Origin: Nostoc linckia z4
GTDB lineage: Bacteria; Cyanobacteriota; Cyanobacteriia; Cyanobacteriales; Nostocaceae
Length of the DNA: 64,000 nt
Direction of reading: 5' to 3'
Assembly (NCBI RefSeq): GCF_002608075.1
Contig: NZ_LAHA01000010.1
Span: 62,001-126,000, forward strand
The notes below the pieces were generated by a model. The model worked only from the letters and a program-made list of their open reading frames with translations. It had not been told where the DNA came from and did no database searches. This document shows positions 33,597-42,891 of this stretch, piece by piece. The first letter of the stretch is position 1, and the number at the start of each line of letters is the position of its first letter. The translations under genes were made by a program, and so were the position numbers.

Positions 33597-36422
33597 TCAA
33601 CTAACTTTAAATGTTCCTACAGTCTCTTGCAATTGCTGGGAAATCTCCACAGTTTGTTGCAGAGATTGGGAAATTTGTACAGAAGAATCGCTAGTACGTT
33701 GTGATACTGCAGCGATGTCTTTCATCAATTGGCTGACACTTTGTGATGTTTCTACTTGAGATGCTGTTGCAGTGGAAATCGACTGCACTAAGAAGTCAAT
33801 TTGACGCGATACATCCAAAATCTGACTTAGACTTTCTTTTGCCTCCTCTACAATTCGAGTACCTTCTACCACTTGGGTAGTGCCGATTTCCATCGCCTGC
33901 ACCACTTCGCTAGTTTCTCGTTGAATATTCCCCACAATTTCTTCAATTTCTTGGGTTGCGGCGGCACTGCGAATTGCTAATTCCCCGACTTCTTCTGCAA
34001 CTACAGCAAAACCCTGACCTTCTTCACCCGCGCGGGCTGCTTCAATACCGGCGTTAATGGCAAGCAAGTTAGTTTGAATGGCGATTTGATTAATTAATGA
34101 AACCACGCGAGAAATTTGTTGTGAAGATTCACCCAGACGCTTAACTTTTTTGGCAGTTTCCGCGACTGTTTCTCGCATAGACAGGATATTTTGTACTGTC
34201 AAATCCATTGCGTGCCCACTTTGAGTGGCGTTGTGAGCAGCATCGTTGGCAATAAAAGCTGCTTTTTCGGCACTTTCGGCTACGGCTTGCATAGATTTGG
34301 TCATTTGGTCAACAGCATCGAGAGTACAGTTGATTTGAGTTGCTTGGGTGAGTGCTTCTTCTGCTAGTTGGCGAATAGCTCCTTCGTTAGAGCCGATGGC
34401 ACTATTTACTTGAGTAGCTGCTTGTTTGACTTGGGTAACAATGTCACGCAGACTTTCCACAATGGAGTTGAAAAAGTCGGCAACAGTACCGATTTCTCCA
34501 GCAGTCACGTCTGCACGCACTGTTAAGTCACCTGTGGCTGCACCTTCGATGTCATCGAGTAGTTCTAAAAGTTGTTGTTGCAGTACTTCTTTTTCTTGCT
34601 GTTCATCATCAGAACCTTTGAGTACAACATTTTTGGTTTGTTCTATTTGTTCTAGTAATTTCGCTTGTTCTAATGCATAACCGATTTGAGTTGCTATCTG
34701 TTGAAACAAATTAATTTCCGGTTGTTGCCAAACACGAGAAGTTTGGCAATTATGAGCGATTAATAAGCCGAAAATTTGTTCTTGGATAATAATTGGTGCA
34801 ATCAGATAACCTTTGACGGCAAATTTATCTAATAGTTGAATATAACTATCAGCATTTTTCAAGTTTTGGTCTAAATAAATGTTGGCAACTGCTTGCAATC
34901 GGTTATCTTGATAATTTTCTACATGGTGTTCCCAAAAATAAGGATCGTCGATTTGCACTCCCATAAGTTCTGGCCAATTGCCACTTAACGATTCAGCAAC
35001 AACGACACCATTTTTAGTATCAGAGTTTAAACGATAAACAATTACCCGGTCTGTTTTAATTTCTCGATGAACTTCTTTAACTGCTGTTTGATAAATCTCT
35101 TCAGGTTTCAGAATTTTACGAATTTTTAGGGTAATATCTGTTAGTAAATTTGTGTCTTCTACATCTAGTTCTTGTTCCTGAGATAAGACCTCTAATTGTT
35201 CGGCTATCTGGTTAATATTTGCACTTAATACCCCTAATTCATCTCCTCTTGCAGTGTCTAAACGGGTATTTAATTTGCCTTGATTGAGCTTTGTTAATGC
35301 CGCAGTTGCATTCAGAATGGGCTGTGCAGTTCGTTTAGCTAACCAAGATGCGATCGCTGCAACAATCAAAGCTGTTAATCCCGTACCTATGCCTATAATC
35401 CATAACAATTGTCTTTGCGGTTCAAATACAATTGCTGTGTCTGTAGATAATAGTACCTGCCAATTTAAATCAGGCAGTCCATTGAACTTAGTTGATGGAA
35501 CGTAACTAACTAATTGTTGTTTTTGATAATTTTTAGGAACTTCAATAAAACTATCTACTTTTTTTGCGGTTAGCAGTTTAGCTAAATTGCGATATTCTGT
35601 TTTTGCTTGTTTACCCAATAATTTTGGTTGCGGACTTAAAAAAATTGTCCCCGCTGCATCAAGCAATTGATATTTTTGTCCATTGACTGCGTAATTTTTG
35701 ATGACTTCATCTAAAGATTTACCGGGCAGCTGTGCCCTAACTACGCCAATGGTTTGACCTGTATATGTATTTTTAATCGGTGCTGCAATATAAATATTCA
35801 CTGCACCAGTATTGGTTATTGTCTCTGGATTACTAATAACAGGAGCATCTTTTTGCAGAACCTCTTGAAAATAACTCTCGTCTTTTTGGTTTTCCAGAAC
35901 TTCGCCTGTAGATTGAACAATTAAGTTGCCAAGGCGATCGAAAATAGCAACACTATCGTAAGCTTGGTAAGCTTCCACAATGCGATTTAATACTGCTTGC
36001 TTTTCTTGATTAGTGGTGGTGTTGCTAGCTTGAGAATTTGTCAAAAATGGCAAACTAGATATTACTTGAATATCTCCATAACGTTCCAACATGAAACGGT
36101 TGATTTTATCGCTTAAACCAGTGGCTTGGGCTTGTTGAGACTGGGTGATTTGCTTGGTAATGGATTTGTTAGCAAAGCCAAAAGCCACAGCACCTATGGC
36201 CAATACTGGTAGTGTACCAATGGCGATCGCCAAAATTGTTGCTTTCTTAACTAAACTCAGTCTTGTGAAATAGCCAAAAGCTTGATTACCTGAATTACTA
36301 GCAGTTTCAGTGGTAACTTTATTGGGCAGCTTCACTACACTTCCAGTAACTTTTTGAGACGAAATCAGCGATGTCCTATTTTGAGGACTACTACCATTAT
36401 TAGTGTTAGTTTTATTAAACAT
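33597..36422 (-). CDS. Methyl-accepting chemotaxis protein with Cache, HAMP and GAF domains
   Basis: 941 residues, PilJ/HmpD-like. A first membrane helix lies near residues 62-83, an extracytoplasmic Cache-like sensor up to about 350, a second helix near 357, then HAMP ([23 protein letters not shown]), one GAF domain (about 435-610) and the methyl-accepting signalling domain with ATQTN...[23 protein letters not shown]. The GAF keeps cyanobacteriochrome landmarks but has Ser526-Tyr527 where the bilin-binding Cys-His would be, so it probably binds no chromophore. It should pass ligand or light signals to CheA, probably for type IV pilus motility. Confidence 0.92.
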   Translation of the reverse strand: MFNKTNTNNGSSPQNRTSLISSQKVTGSVVKLPNKVTTETASNSGNQAFGYFTRLSLVKKATILAIAIGTLPVLAIGAVAFGFANKSITKQITQSQQAQATGLSDKINRFMLERYGDIQVISSLPFLTNSQASNTTTNQEKQAVLNRIVEAYQAYDSVAIFDRLGNLIVQSTGEVLENQKDESYFQEVLQKDAPVISNPETITNTGAVNIYIAAPIKNTYTGQTIGVVRAQLPGKSLDEVIKNYAVNGQKYQLLDAAGTIFLSPQPKLLGKQAKTEYRNLAKLLTAKKVDSFIEVPKNYQKQQLVSYVPSTKFNGLPDLNWQVLLSTDTAIVFEPQRQLLWIIGIGTGLTALIVAAIASWLAKRTAQPILNATAALTKLNQGKLNTRLDTARGDELGVLSANINQIAEQLEVLSQEQELDVEDTNLLTDITLKIRKILKPEEIYQTAVKEVHREIKTDRVIVYRLNSDTKNGVVVAESLSGNWPELMGVQIDDPYFWEHHVENYQDNRLQAVANIYLDQNLKNADSYIQLLDKFAVKGYLIAPIIIQEQIFGLLIAHNCQTSRVWQQPEINLFQQIATQIGYALEQAKLLEQIEQTKNVVLKGSDDEQQEKEVLQQQLLELLDDIEGAATGDLTVRADVTAGEIGTVADFFNSIVESLRDIVTQVKQAATQVNSAIGSNEGAIRQLAEEALTQATQINCTLDAVDQMTKSMQAVAESAEKAAFIANDAAHNATQSGHAMDLTVQNILSMRETVAETAKKVKRLGESSQQISRVVSLINQIAIQTNLLAINAGIEAARAGEEGQGFAVVAEEVGELAIRSAAATQEIEEIVGNIQRETSEVVQAMEIGTTQVVEGTRIVEEAKESLSQILDVSRQIDFLVQSISTATASQVETSQSVSQLMKDIAAVSQRTSDSSVQISQSLQQTVEISQQLQETVGTFKVS

Positions 36423-36527
36423 AAGATTATTTCTCCAACATGTGAATAAGTACGCTAAAATTTATTTCTTATAAAGAATTTTGAATTTTTACTCCTGATT
36501 TCTGAATTCTACATTCTGATTTTTTAC

Positions 36528-37025
36528 CTAATCACTGCGAAGAATTGAAGACTGCACAATAGCCTGGGAATCTAACACCAGTAATATTTCTTTTTGTTGC
36601 ACTACACACCCACATAAATAAGGAACTAAACTCGATGCTACTTGTCCTATGGGAGAATGAATTTCATCAGCAACAAACCTAATAGTACCTTTGATTTCCT
36701 GTACAACTAAGCCTAACAAAAGTGATTCTACTCGGATAACGATCGCACTATACTGCCGCACTCGATAATCAAGAGATTCTAAATTCAGCATTCTTGGCAA
36801 ATCAACTACCCAAATTATCCGACTGCGCCAATTCATTAACCCTAATATACAAGGAGGCATATTAGGCATGGAAGTCACAGACTCAATAGGCACAAGAATT
36901 GCTTCTTGAGTATGCTTCATTGATAAAACTGCACCAGTCTGTTGATTTAGCTGAAATTTTAAATAACCGTCTGCTAAGTTATTTTCGGTTGGTTTTGGGG
37001 AAAGTGTAATGTTTGTACTAGTCAT
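36528..37025 (-). CDS. CheW-domain coupling protein
   Basis: 165 residues with a single CheW domain: LLGLVVQEIKGTIRF near the middle and the ILGLMNWRSRIIWVVDLPRML segment. CheW links chemoreceptors to CheA. The gene starts four bases from the CheY-like gene, so they are translationally close. Corresponds to PilI/PixI/HmpC in position. Confidence 0.9.
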   Translation of the reverse strand: MTSTNITLSPKPTENNLADGYLKFQLNQQTGAVLSMKHTQEAILVPIESVTSMPNMPPCILGLMNWRSRIIWVVDLPRMLNLESLDYRVRQYSAIVIRVESLLLGLVVQEIKGTIRFVADEIHSPIGQVASSLVPYLCGCVVQQKEILLVLDSQAIVQSSILRSD

Positions 37026-37029
37026 TGAT

Positions 37030-37407
37030 TCAAACTACCACTGATTTAATAGTGCGTAAAAGATGTTCGCGGGTGTAAGGTTTAGTTATATAAGCATCTG
37101 CACCTTGTCTCATCGCCCACAATCGGTCAATTTCTTGATTTTTAGAACTACAAATTATAATCGGTACTTTTGCCGTAATTGGATTTCTTTTCAAAGAACG
37201 GCACAACTCAAATCCACTCATTTCTGGCATGACAACATCAGTAACAATTACATCTATTTTTTCTAAAACAGCTTTTTCCAAAGCTTCTTTTGCACCAGTA
37301 GTTTTAATTACGTTATAACCACTTTCTTTGAGATAATGGCTCATTAATTCCAATTCGCTGGGAGAATCTTCTACAATTAAAATTGTGCCAAGTAAAGTTA
37401 GGCTCAC
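37030..37407 (-). CDS. CheY-like response regulator (PilH/PixH/HmpB type)
   Basis: 125 residues, a lone receiver domain. The acidic pocket is EDSP (13-16), the phosphorylated Asp57 (VTDVVMPEMSG), Ser91-Ser92 of the ICSS switch motif and the conserved Lys of TKPY. It has no output domain, so it probably acts on pilus motor proteins or drains phosphate from CheA. Separated from the PatA-like gene by the inserted four-helix-bundle gene. Confidence 0.92.
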   Translation of the reverse strand: MSLTLLGTILIVEDSPSELELMSHYLKESGYNVIKTTGAKEALEKAVLEKIDVIVTDVVMPEMSGFELCRSLKRNPITAKVPIIICSSKNQEIDRLWAMRQGADAYITKPYTREHLLRTIKSVVV

Positions 37408-37437
37408 TATAAAATCTCCTACAAATAAATGGTATAA

Positions 37438-37503
37438 GAATTCAGGAGTCAGAATTCAGAACTCAGAATTCAGGAGTCAGAATTCAGGAGTCAGAATTCA
37501 GAA
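37438..37503. repeat. GAATTCAGGAGTCA repeat, left flank of inserted gene
   Basis: Three imperfect copies of AATTCAGGAGTCAG. They run into the four-helix-bundle gene: its TCA (stop) at 37484 and the last codons up to about 37503 are repeat sequence. Confidence 0.88.
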
Positions 37504-37849
37504 TTGAATTAGCATAGCTTGTTAGTAGCTTACTAACTTCTTCAAATTGAAGTTTTAATGCTGAAATATCACCATATTCTAAGTCATTTGAAAGAATTAG
37601 ATAATAACGACATTCTTCTAAAGAACCTTGTGCAATATTCAAAAAACGTACTTTATCTGCTAGTCCTTTTTTCTTAAATCCTTCTGCTATATTTGCTGGT
37701 ATAGAAATTGCTGCCCGTCTAAATTGAGAAGTCAGACCATATATTTCTGATTTCGGAAATTCCGCAGTAAATGGATACACTAATAAAATAAATTGATGAG
37801 CTTTCTGCCAAACTATCAAGTCTTGAAATGTCTTCGCCCTCTCTCTCAT
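37484..37849 (-). CDS. Four-helix bundle protein (S23/IVS type)
   Basis: 121 residues. FQDLIVWQKAHQFILLVYPFTAEFPKSE at the start, LTSQFRRAAISIPANIAEGF and a C-terminal GSLEECRYYLILSNDL are diagnostic of the family first found in 23S rRNA intervening sequences, which folds as a pentamer-forming four-helix bundle. The ribosome site AGGAG and the last eight codons plus stop are supplied by flanking inverted repeats of the GAATTCAGGAGTCA type. It interrupts the usual PatA-like/CheY adjacency in the chemotaxis operon, so it appears to be a late insertion. Function unknown; nucleic acid binding has been suggested for the family. Confidence 0.88.
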   Translation of the reverse strand: MRERAKTFQDLIVWQKAHQFILLVYPFTAEFPKSEIYGLTSQFRRAAISIPANIAEGFKKKGLADKVRFLNIAQGSLEECRYYLILSNDLEYGDISALKLQFEEVSKLLTSYANSILNSDS

Positions 37850-37852
37850 ATC

Positions 37853-37904
37853 TCCTGACTCCTAAATTCTGACTTCTGACTCCTGAATTCTGAATTTTGA
37901 ACTC
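37853..37904. repeat. GAATTCAGGAGTCA repeat, right flank, inverted
   Basis: The complement reads GAATTCAGGAGTCAGAAGTC and then AGGAGTCAGGAG, i.e. opposite in orientation to the left flank at 37438-37503. It gives the AGGAG ribosome site of the four-helix-bundle gene. Confidence 0.85.
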
Positions 37905-38948
37905 TTAATCAAGATATTTAAAAACCATTTTTAACAATTCTGACTGTGTAAATGGCTTGGTCAAATAACCTGATGACCTAACCATTTTAGCCTTTGCCCT
38001 ATCAATAAATCCTGTTCTGCCAGTAACCATAATGATAGGTATATTTTTAAAAGCAGAATGCTTTCTTAATAACGAACATAGTTCATAGCCATCTAAAGAA
38101 GGCATTTCAACATCTAGCAAAATCAAATCGGGTTTACTCCGAAGAATTTGCATTAAAGCTTTTACTGGATCGTTAATCATTACAACTGAAAATGTGTTTT
38201 CATCCAAAAAATGCTTGATGGAATTTAACACTGTTTGACTATCATCAATGCAGGCAATTGTATATGTAGTTTTGCCAACAGGTAATTCAGTGACTAAATT
38301 ATTATTCTCAGAAATATCAAAATTGATTTGTCTGGGGGATTTTTGCCCAAGTTTAATTTGCAATTGTGGCAAAACTTGAGAACTAGCACCAGCAGGAATT
38401 GATGACTGGATATTTTGCCGATTTCTTAATTGCTTTTGACAATGTTCCACCAGTAACCGTAAATCTAGGCGACAGAACTTTGGTAGCTCATTCAAAGAAT
38501 TCTCCGGACTAAATTCATAGCTACCTTCTTTTAAGCACAGAAATGATTCCAGTACTTCTTTTGCTAATTCGTCTATTAAATTTCCCGCCTGCACAGGAGT
38601 AATCAAATCCTGATTTACTAACCAGCAAATAGCTTGATAATCCGCATTTAGTATTGATTGATGTTCATTTTTCGTCTCAAACATCAGCCGCATCTGAATG
38701 CGAGTTGCGCTGTTGAGAGCAGGAATTTGCTGGCTCAAGCGCCGCAAATGACTATCAAGTCGCTCAAACAGTTTATCTGAATAGGAGGCATAAGTAAGTT
38801 TACCGTCCTCTAGATAAATTGACCAATAAACTATCCCAGTAAATACGCTTAAGCAACCTGTAGCACGCCGACTAGTTAATTGTGCCAACAGAGATAGCGG
38901 ATGTAGTTTTTGGAACAACTTGTAGCTACCTATAGGAGTTGTGCTCAT
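37905..38948 (-). CDS. PatA/PixG/HmpA-like response regulator
   Basis: 347 residues. The N-terminal PATAN/DUF4388 part begins LFQKLHPLSLLAQLTSRRATGCLSV and is followed by a helical middle region; the C-terminal receiver has Asp279 in LILLDVEMPSLDGYE and LTKPFTQSELL. PatA-like proteins lead cyanobacterial chemotaxis operons and tune pilus or pattern functions. First gene of this operon; the 752-base upstream gap with a direct repeat should contain the promoter. Confidence 0.9.
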   Translation of the reverse strand: MSTTPIGSYKLFQKLHPLSLLAQLTSRRATGCLSVFTGIVYWSIYLEDGKLTYASYSDKLFERLDSHLRRLSQQIPALNSATRIQMRLMFETKNEHQSILNADYQAICWLVNQDLITPVQAGNLIDELAKEVLESFLCLKEGSYEFSPENSLNELPKFCRLDLRLLVEHCQKQLRNRQNIQSSIPAGASSQVLPQLQIKLGQKSPRQINFDISENNNLVTELPVGKTTYTIACIDDSQTVLNSIKHFLDENTFSVVMINDPVKALMQILRSKPDLILLDVEMPSLDGYELCSLLRKHSAFKNIPIIMVTGRTGFIDRAKAKMVRSSGYLTKPFTQSELLKMVFKYLD

Positions 38949-39700
38949 TTTGCTTTTACTCAGCTAAATACAGTATGTGTAAGCTAAATTCGTAGAGAGC
39001 TTGTCCACAATTCAAATTAAGTAAAAGGCGACAAAATTTTGTATTTTAAAGTACACAAATTTGACCTCTCGATTTGTGGTGAAACTCAACGAAAAGGGCG
39101 TTATTCTCAAATGCTCAAATCTCAGTAAATTCGTAAATTGTGATTAATTTACTTCCTGTTACTGAGATTTATAGACATTCTTGAAAAATAAGACATAGAA
39201 ATGTCAAGACTAGATGAAGCCACTTTCCATTGAGTAACCCCATTCTGACCACAGAAATAATACTGATTTTATTAAAACAATATCTTTGAACTACTGTATT
39301 TACACTTAAGTAAAATCAAACTTTTAAATATATCAGTACTATATAAAGCCACTTTTGATTAAGTACTACCGTTGTGACCACAGAAATAATACTGATTTTT
39401 TCTGAAAAAAATAAAACAGAATTCAGAAGTCAGAATCTAGGAGTAAGAATCATGTAGGTAAAATTTTATATTAATAAAAAAATTTACTGATTACAGTTGG
39501 TTGTCCAAAAAATTTGTCCGATGGCACAGAGTAACAGCCAACAGCGATCGCTTGATTTTCAAAAATATGCCTTAGCGTAGCCCAACCCAGACATCGCCCA
39601 ATAGCGGTTTCAGGCAACGCGAGGATGCGATCGCTACATAATTATGAATTACGAACATCGATGGCAAAAATTCAATATTCTCATTTATGTGCAGTCGTGC
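38949..39700. other. Upstream region of the chemotaxis operon
   Basis: Contains a pair of about 55-base direct repeats (listed separately) and AT-rich DNA. HIP1-type palindromes occur near 39543 and 39629. No gene recognised. The chemotaxis promoter on the minus strand should lie at the left end. Confidence 0.55.
39216..39400. repeat. Two direct repeats of about 55 bases
   Basis: Copies at 39216-39270 and 39345-39400 share AAGCCACTTT, then ATT.AGTA.., and an exact TGACCACAGAAATAATACTG block. They are spaced 129 bases apart, upstream of the PatA-like gene. Confidence 0.8.
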
Positions 39701-40327
39701 CTAGATTTGCACATCTCCTGCTTGAAAAATCTGTTCGACAGTTAAATTCAATTCTCTCAATGTGGGTGAAATAATGCGTTCGCTTCCACGAAACTGGTCG
39801 ATTTGGTACTCTCCATCAACCAATGAATAGACTGATATTGTCGGTTGTTTGGGATTGCCAATAAACCGCCTACCACCTAAAGCCGCATAATCAACAATCC
39901 AGTATTCCGGGATGCCCACTGTTTCATAAGCAGCCACTTTTGTAAGATAATCATCACGCCAGTTACTACTAACTACTTCAATCACCAATGGTATAGATTT
40001 AGCTAGGCTTACTGTAGAGTCTTTTTTCCAGAGTGGTTCATTGACTAAATTGGAGCGGTTTAATACCAGCACATCTGGCGAGTAAGCTGATTCACTCTCA
40101 AGCGGTTTCACTAATGCTGTTTTGGGAATGAAGTAGGGAAGTTTTAGTCGCCCAATTTCTATAGATATATTCAGTGCCAAAAAACCTATAACTTCTTCAT
40201 GTTCACCTGTTGGCTGAGACATCTCTGTAACTACTCCATCATGCAGCTCATAGCGTTTTCCAGAGTTGTCTGGGTATTTAACAACGAATTCATCGAATGT
40301 AACTAGTTTGCGTAAGGCTTGAGTCAT
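39701..40327 (-). CDS. Uma2-family (DUF820) restriction endonuclease-like protein
   Basis: 208 residues. The family frame is clear: ELHDGVVTEMSQPTGEHEEVIGF, SAYSPDVLVLNR with the Asp and the VIEVVSSNWRDDYLTKVAAYETVG block, where Asp, Glu and Lys form a PD-(D/E)xK-like centre, and GIPEYWIVDY. These proteins are very abundant in cyanobacteria and their role is unknown. It stands alone between repeat-rich gaps. Confidence 0.9.
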   Translation of the reverse strand: MTQALRKLVTFDEFVVKYPDNSGKRYELHDGVVTEMSQPTGEHEEVIGFLALNISIEIGRLKLPYFIPKTALVKPLESESAYSPDVLVLNRSNLVNEPLWKKDSTVSLAKSIPLVIEVVSSNWRDDYLTKVAAYETVGIPEYWIVDYAALGGRRFIGNPKQPTISVYSLVDGEYQIDQFRGSERIISPTLRELNLTVEQIFQAGDVQI

Positions 40328-40349
40328 AAAATTATCGCTTCCAGTAGTT

Positions 40350-40431
40350 ATTTCGGCGATGCCTACGGTTGGCTACGCCTACGCATTTGTTATTTTAGCG
40401 AGTGCAATTATGATTTCGGCGATGCCTACGG
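40350..40431. repeat. Pair of ATTTCGGCGATGCCTACGG repeats
   Basis: Identical 19-base strings occur at 40350-40368 and 40413-40431, each followed by GGCTA/GGGCTAAGCC palindromic text. Dispersed palindromic repeat of the GCGATGCCTACGGC type. Confidence 0.75.
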
Positions 40432-40607
40432 CGGGCTAAGCCTATTTTTGCGATCGCAAGCAAGCTTAAAAAACACAGACAATAATCTCTAACGCCAGTA
40501 GAATCTAGCTCTACTGACTCTCTTGCTTGGAGTTGACGATAAATTAACTCATAAATTTACTGCATGAACTTGTTAGCTCATGCAGTTTTCGGCGATTAGA
40601 TTAAAAA

Positions 40608-40689
40608 TGCGGATGAAAGGACTTGAACCTTCACTCCTTTCGGAACTAGAACCTAAATCTAGCGCGTCTGCCAATTCCGCCACATCCGC
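40608..40689 (-). tRNA. tRNA-Leu (UAG anticodon)
   Basis: The minus strand folds as an 82-base class II tRNA. The acceptor stem is GCGGATG with CATCCGC, the anticodon stem CTAGA with TCTAG encloses TTTAGGT (anticodon UAG), the long variable arm is typical of leucine, and GGTTCAAGTCC forms the T loop. The 3-prime CCA is not encoded. It lies between the Uma2 and alanine racemase genes. Confidence 0.93.
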
Positions 40690-40745
40690 ATAGACTATTA
40701 TCGTACCATAAGAAATTATTTTTGGGAATAGGGAGATAGCAACGC

Positions 40746-40828
40746 CTTGGGGAAAGGGCAAAGGGCAAGGGGCAAAGGGGAAACAAAAGATCCTTCCTTT
40801 TCCCTTTCCCCTTTCCCCTTTTCCCTAC
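40746..40828. repeat. GGGCAAAGG / CCTTTCCCC inverted low-complexity repeat
   Basis: Purine-rich GGGCAAAGGGCAAGGGG on the left faces TTTCCCTTTCCCCTTTCC on the right, around a short centre. It lies between tRNA-Leu and the end of the alanine racemase gene and can form a hairpin on either strand. Confidence 0.7.
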
Positions 40829-40853
40829 CCAAAGGGTTTTGCTCCATGCCCCA

Positions 40854-42041
40854 TTACATAATCGCAACACGAGGTAGACGATGTTTGAAGCCGCAGAGAA
40901 TTTCCCAGGAAATGGTATTTAATTGTTCTGCCCAATCGTCGGCGGAAATTTTTTCTTTTCCCTGTTCTCCAAGTAAGGTAACTACCTCTCCTTCTTGAAT
41001 ATCAGGTATGGCACTCACATCGAGCATCAATTGATCCATTGTAATTGTCCCGATTTGCGGCACTCGCTGACCGCGAATCAACACCTGAATTTTGTTAGAA
41101 AGATTACGAGGAACACCGTCAGCATAGCCAATTCCCACGACAGCCAGACGAAGTTCGCGTGGGGCAATAAATTTATGTCCGTAGCTGACAGCAGTTCCTG
41201 GGGCAATTGTTTTGACTTGAGTAACTCGTGCCTTCAGTTGTAATACAGGTTTGAGGTCGATGGCATTTTGTAAATGGGGTGCTGGGTAAAGTCCGTAAAC
41301 TGCTAAACCTACTCGCACAATATCGTAGTGTAATGCTCGGTCTTTTAGTGCAGCTGCTGAATTTGCCAAGTGCAAGCAAGGCGGTTGGATTCCCATTGCT
41401 TTGATTTGAGCGATCGCTTCCTCAAATCGTCTATGCTGTTCCTTCATCACAGTAGTATCAGGATCGTCTGCCGTTGCCAGATGAGAATAAATGCTGGCAA
41501 TAGCAAGATGTGGTAACCGCTGTACTAATTGCACAAATTCACCAGCTTGCTGCCAATTAGTTCCCAACCTAGACATTCCCGTGTCTAATTTGATATGTAC
41601 GGGTATGTTAGAACCGTAATTCATCGATTCTAAAGTATTGGAAAATACTAAAGCTTGTTTCGGACTACACAGTGTGGGCTGGAGTTGCCATTGAGCGATC
41701 GCATGAATTTGCTCTGGTGTATGAGTCGCCCCTAAAATCAAAATCGGGGCTTGAATCCCCCCTTCTCGCAATTGAATCGCCTCTGGAACCGTAGCGACTC
41801 CCAGCCAACTAGCTCCCGATTGAATTGCAGTTTGAGCCACCGTTACCGCCCCATGTCCATAGGCATCAGCTTTTACCACTGCCATCAATTGAGTACGTGG
41901 CGATAAAAATTGCACTATTTGTTGTATATTGTGCGACAACGCCTCTAAATCAATTTCTACCCAAGCTCGTTGCGAAAACCACGCGTAGGTATCGCATTGC
42001 TCATTAGGAACTACACCAGGGATTTCCTTGCGACTTAACAT
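40854..42041 (-). CDS. alr: Alanine racemase
   Basis: 395 residues of a PLP enzyme that makes D-alanine for peptidoglycan. PLP lysine 57 is in VVKADAYGHG, the catalytic tyrosine in AVSYGHKFIA, and LDTGMSRLG and YADGVPR are family signatures. The N-terminus is about twenty residues longer than in enterics. It stands alone next to tRNA-Leu. Confidence 0.95.
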   Translation of the reverse strand: MLSRKEIPGVVPNEQCDTYAWFSQRAWVEIDLEALSHNIQQIVQFLSPRTQLMAVVKADAYGHGAVTVAQTAIQSGASWLGVATVPEAIQLREGGIQAPILILGATHTPEQIHAIAQWQLQPTLCSPKQALVFSNTLESMNYGSNIPVHIKLDTGMSRLGTNWQQAGEFVQLVQRLPHLAIASIYSHLATADDPDTTVMKEQHRRFEEAIAQIKAMGIQPPCLHLANSAAALKDRALHYDIVRVGLAVYGLYPAPHLQNAIDLKPVLQLKARVTQVKTIAPGTAVSYGHKFIAPRELRLAVVGIGYADGVPRNLSNKIQVLIRGQRVPQIGTITMDQLMLDVSAIPDIQEGEVVTLLGEQGKEKISADDWAEQLNTISWEILCGFKHRLPRVAIM

Positions 42042-42393
42042 TTGTACTGACTCCTATCCACCGTAGCTCAACTTCCAAATTATCTATACACCCTCTAAAG
42101 AGCGATATCAGATTAAACAGGAAGTTTAACTCTGACTTGGAATTCATACAAGATGCTATTAGGGCATGGGGCATAGGGGATTGGGCATTGGGAGGTGTGC
42201 GTGGTGTCAGAGGAGGGAGAAATATAAATTCTCTTTCCTCCCACACTCCCTACACTTCCCCATCTCCTTATGCCCGATGCCCGATGCCCCATACCCTATG
42301 CCCTACTTTCACGAAAGTATAATTTCTTATCATCTCCCTAGAAGAGTATATTTGTGTTAATATATGTAAAACTAATACCCTAAACGCAGATCA
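42042..42393. other. Divergent intergenic region with GGGGCATGGG repeats
   Basis: Repeats of GGGCATGGGGCATAGG (42163-42190) face complementary GCCCCATACCCTATGCCC (42285-42304). This is a hairpin-type intergenic element between the divergent alr and HNH genes. No gene seen. Confidence 0.6.
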
Positions 42394-42891
42394 ATGGGGA
42401 AGGTTTTAGTATTAAACGCCTCTTACGAACCTCTCAATATAACGAGTTGGCGTCGCGCCGCGGTTCTGTTAATTAAGGGCAAGGCAGAACGCGTGGAACA
42501 CAACGGTAAATTCCTTTATTCGGATTTCCCGCTGCCAACTGTAATTAGGTTGCGTCATTATGTCCGCGTTCCTTATAAAGAAATTCCTCTCACTCGCCGA
42601 AATATATTGCATCGTGACGGTCATGCCTGTCAATACTGTGGTTACACAGGAGACGAATTGACCTTAGACCATGTAATACCGCGATCGCGCGGCGGAGGGG
42701 ATACCTGGGAGAACATTGTTACAGCTTGTGTCCGTTGCAATGTTAAAAAAGGTAGTCGCACTCCCCACGAAGCTCACATGCCTTTGCGCCATCTTCCTCG
42801 CCAACCCTATAGCAGCCTTTATTTTGAGGTCAGTAAACATCTCAAGAGTGGACTGCACGCAGAATGGCAAAAATATGTTATAGGACTTTGA
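42394..42891 (+). CDS. HNH endonuclease
   Basis: 165 residues. The zinc-bound HNH fold is shown by Cys79-x2-Cys82 (CQYC), Asp92-His93 (LDHVIPRSRGGGDTWEN), Asn107 and Cys112-x2-Cys115 (CVRC). This short type is conserved in cyanobacteria and is often annotated as HNH nuclease without known function. It stands alone and appears intact. Confidence 0.92.
   Translation: MGKVLVLNASYEPLNITSWRRAAVLLIKGKAERVEHNGKFLYSDFPLPTVIRLRHYVRVPYKEIPLTRRNILHRDGHACQYCGYTGDELTLDHVIPRSRGGGDTWENIVTACVRCNVKKGSRTPHEAHMPLRHLPRQPYSSLYFEVSKHLKSGLHAEWQKYVIGL

Noticed and set aside
37484..37849. Accessory protein (Avd) of a diversity-generating retroelement
   Set aside because: The fold is related, but no reverse transcriptase, template or variable repeat is present in the window.
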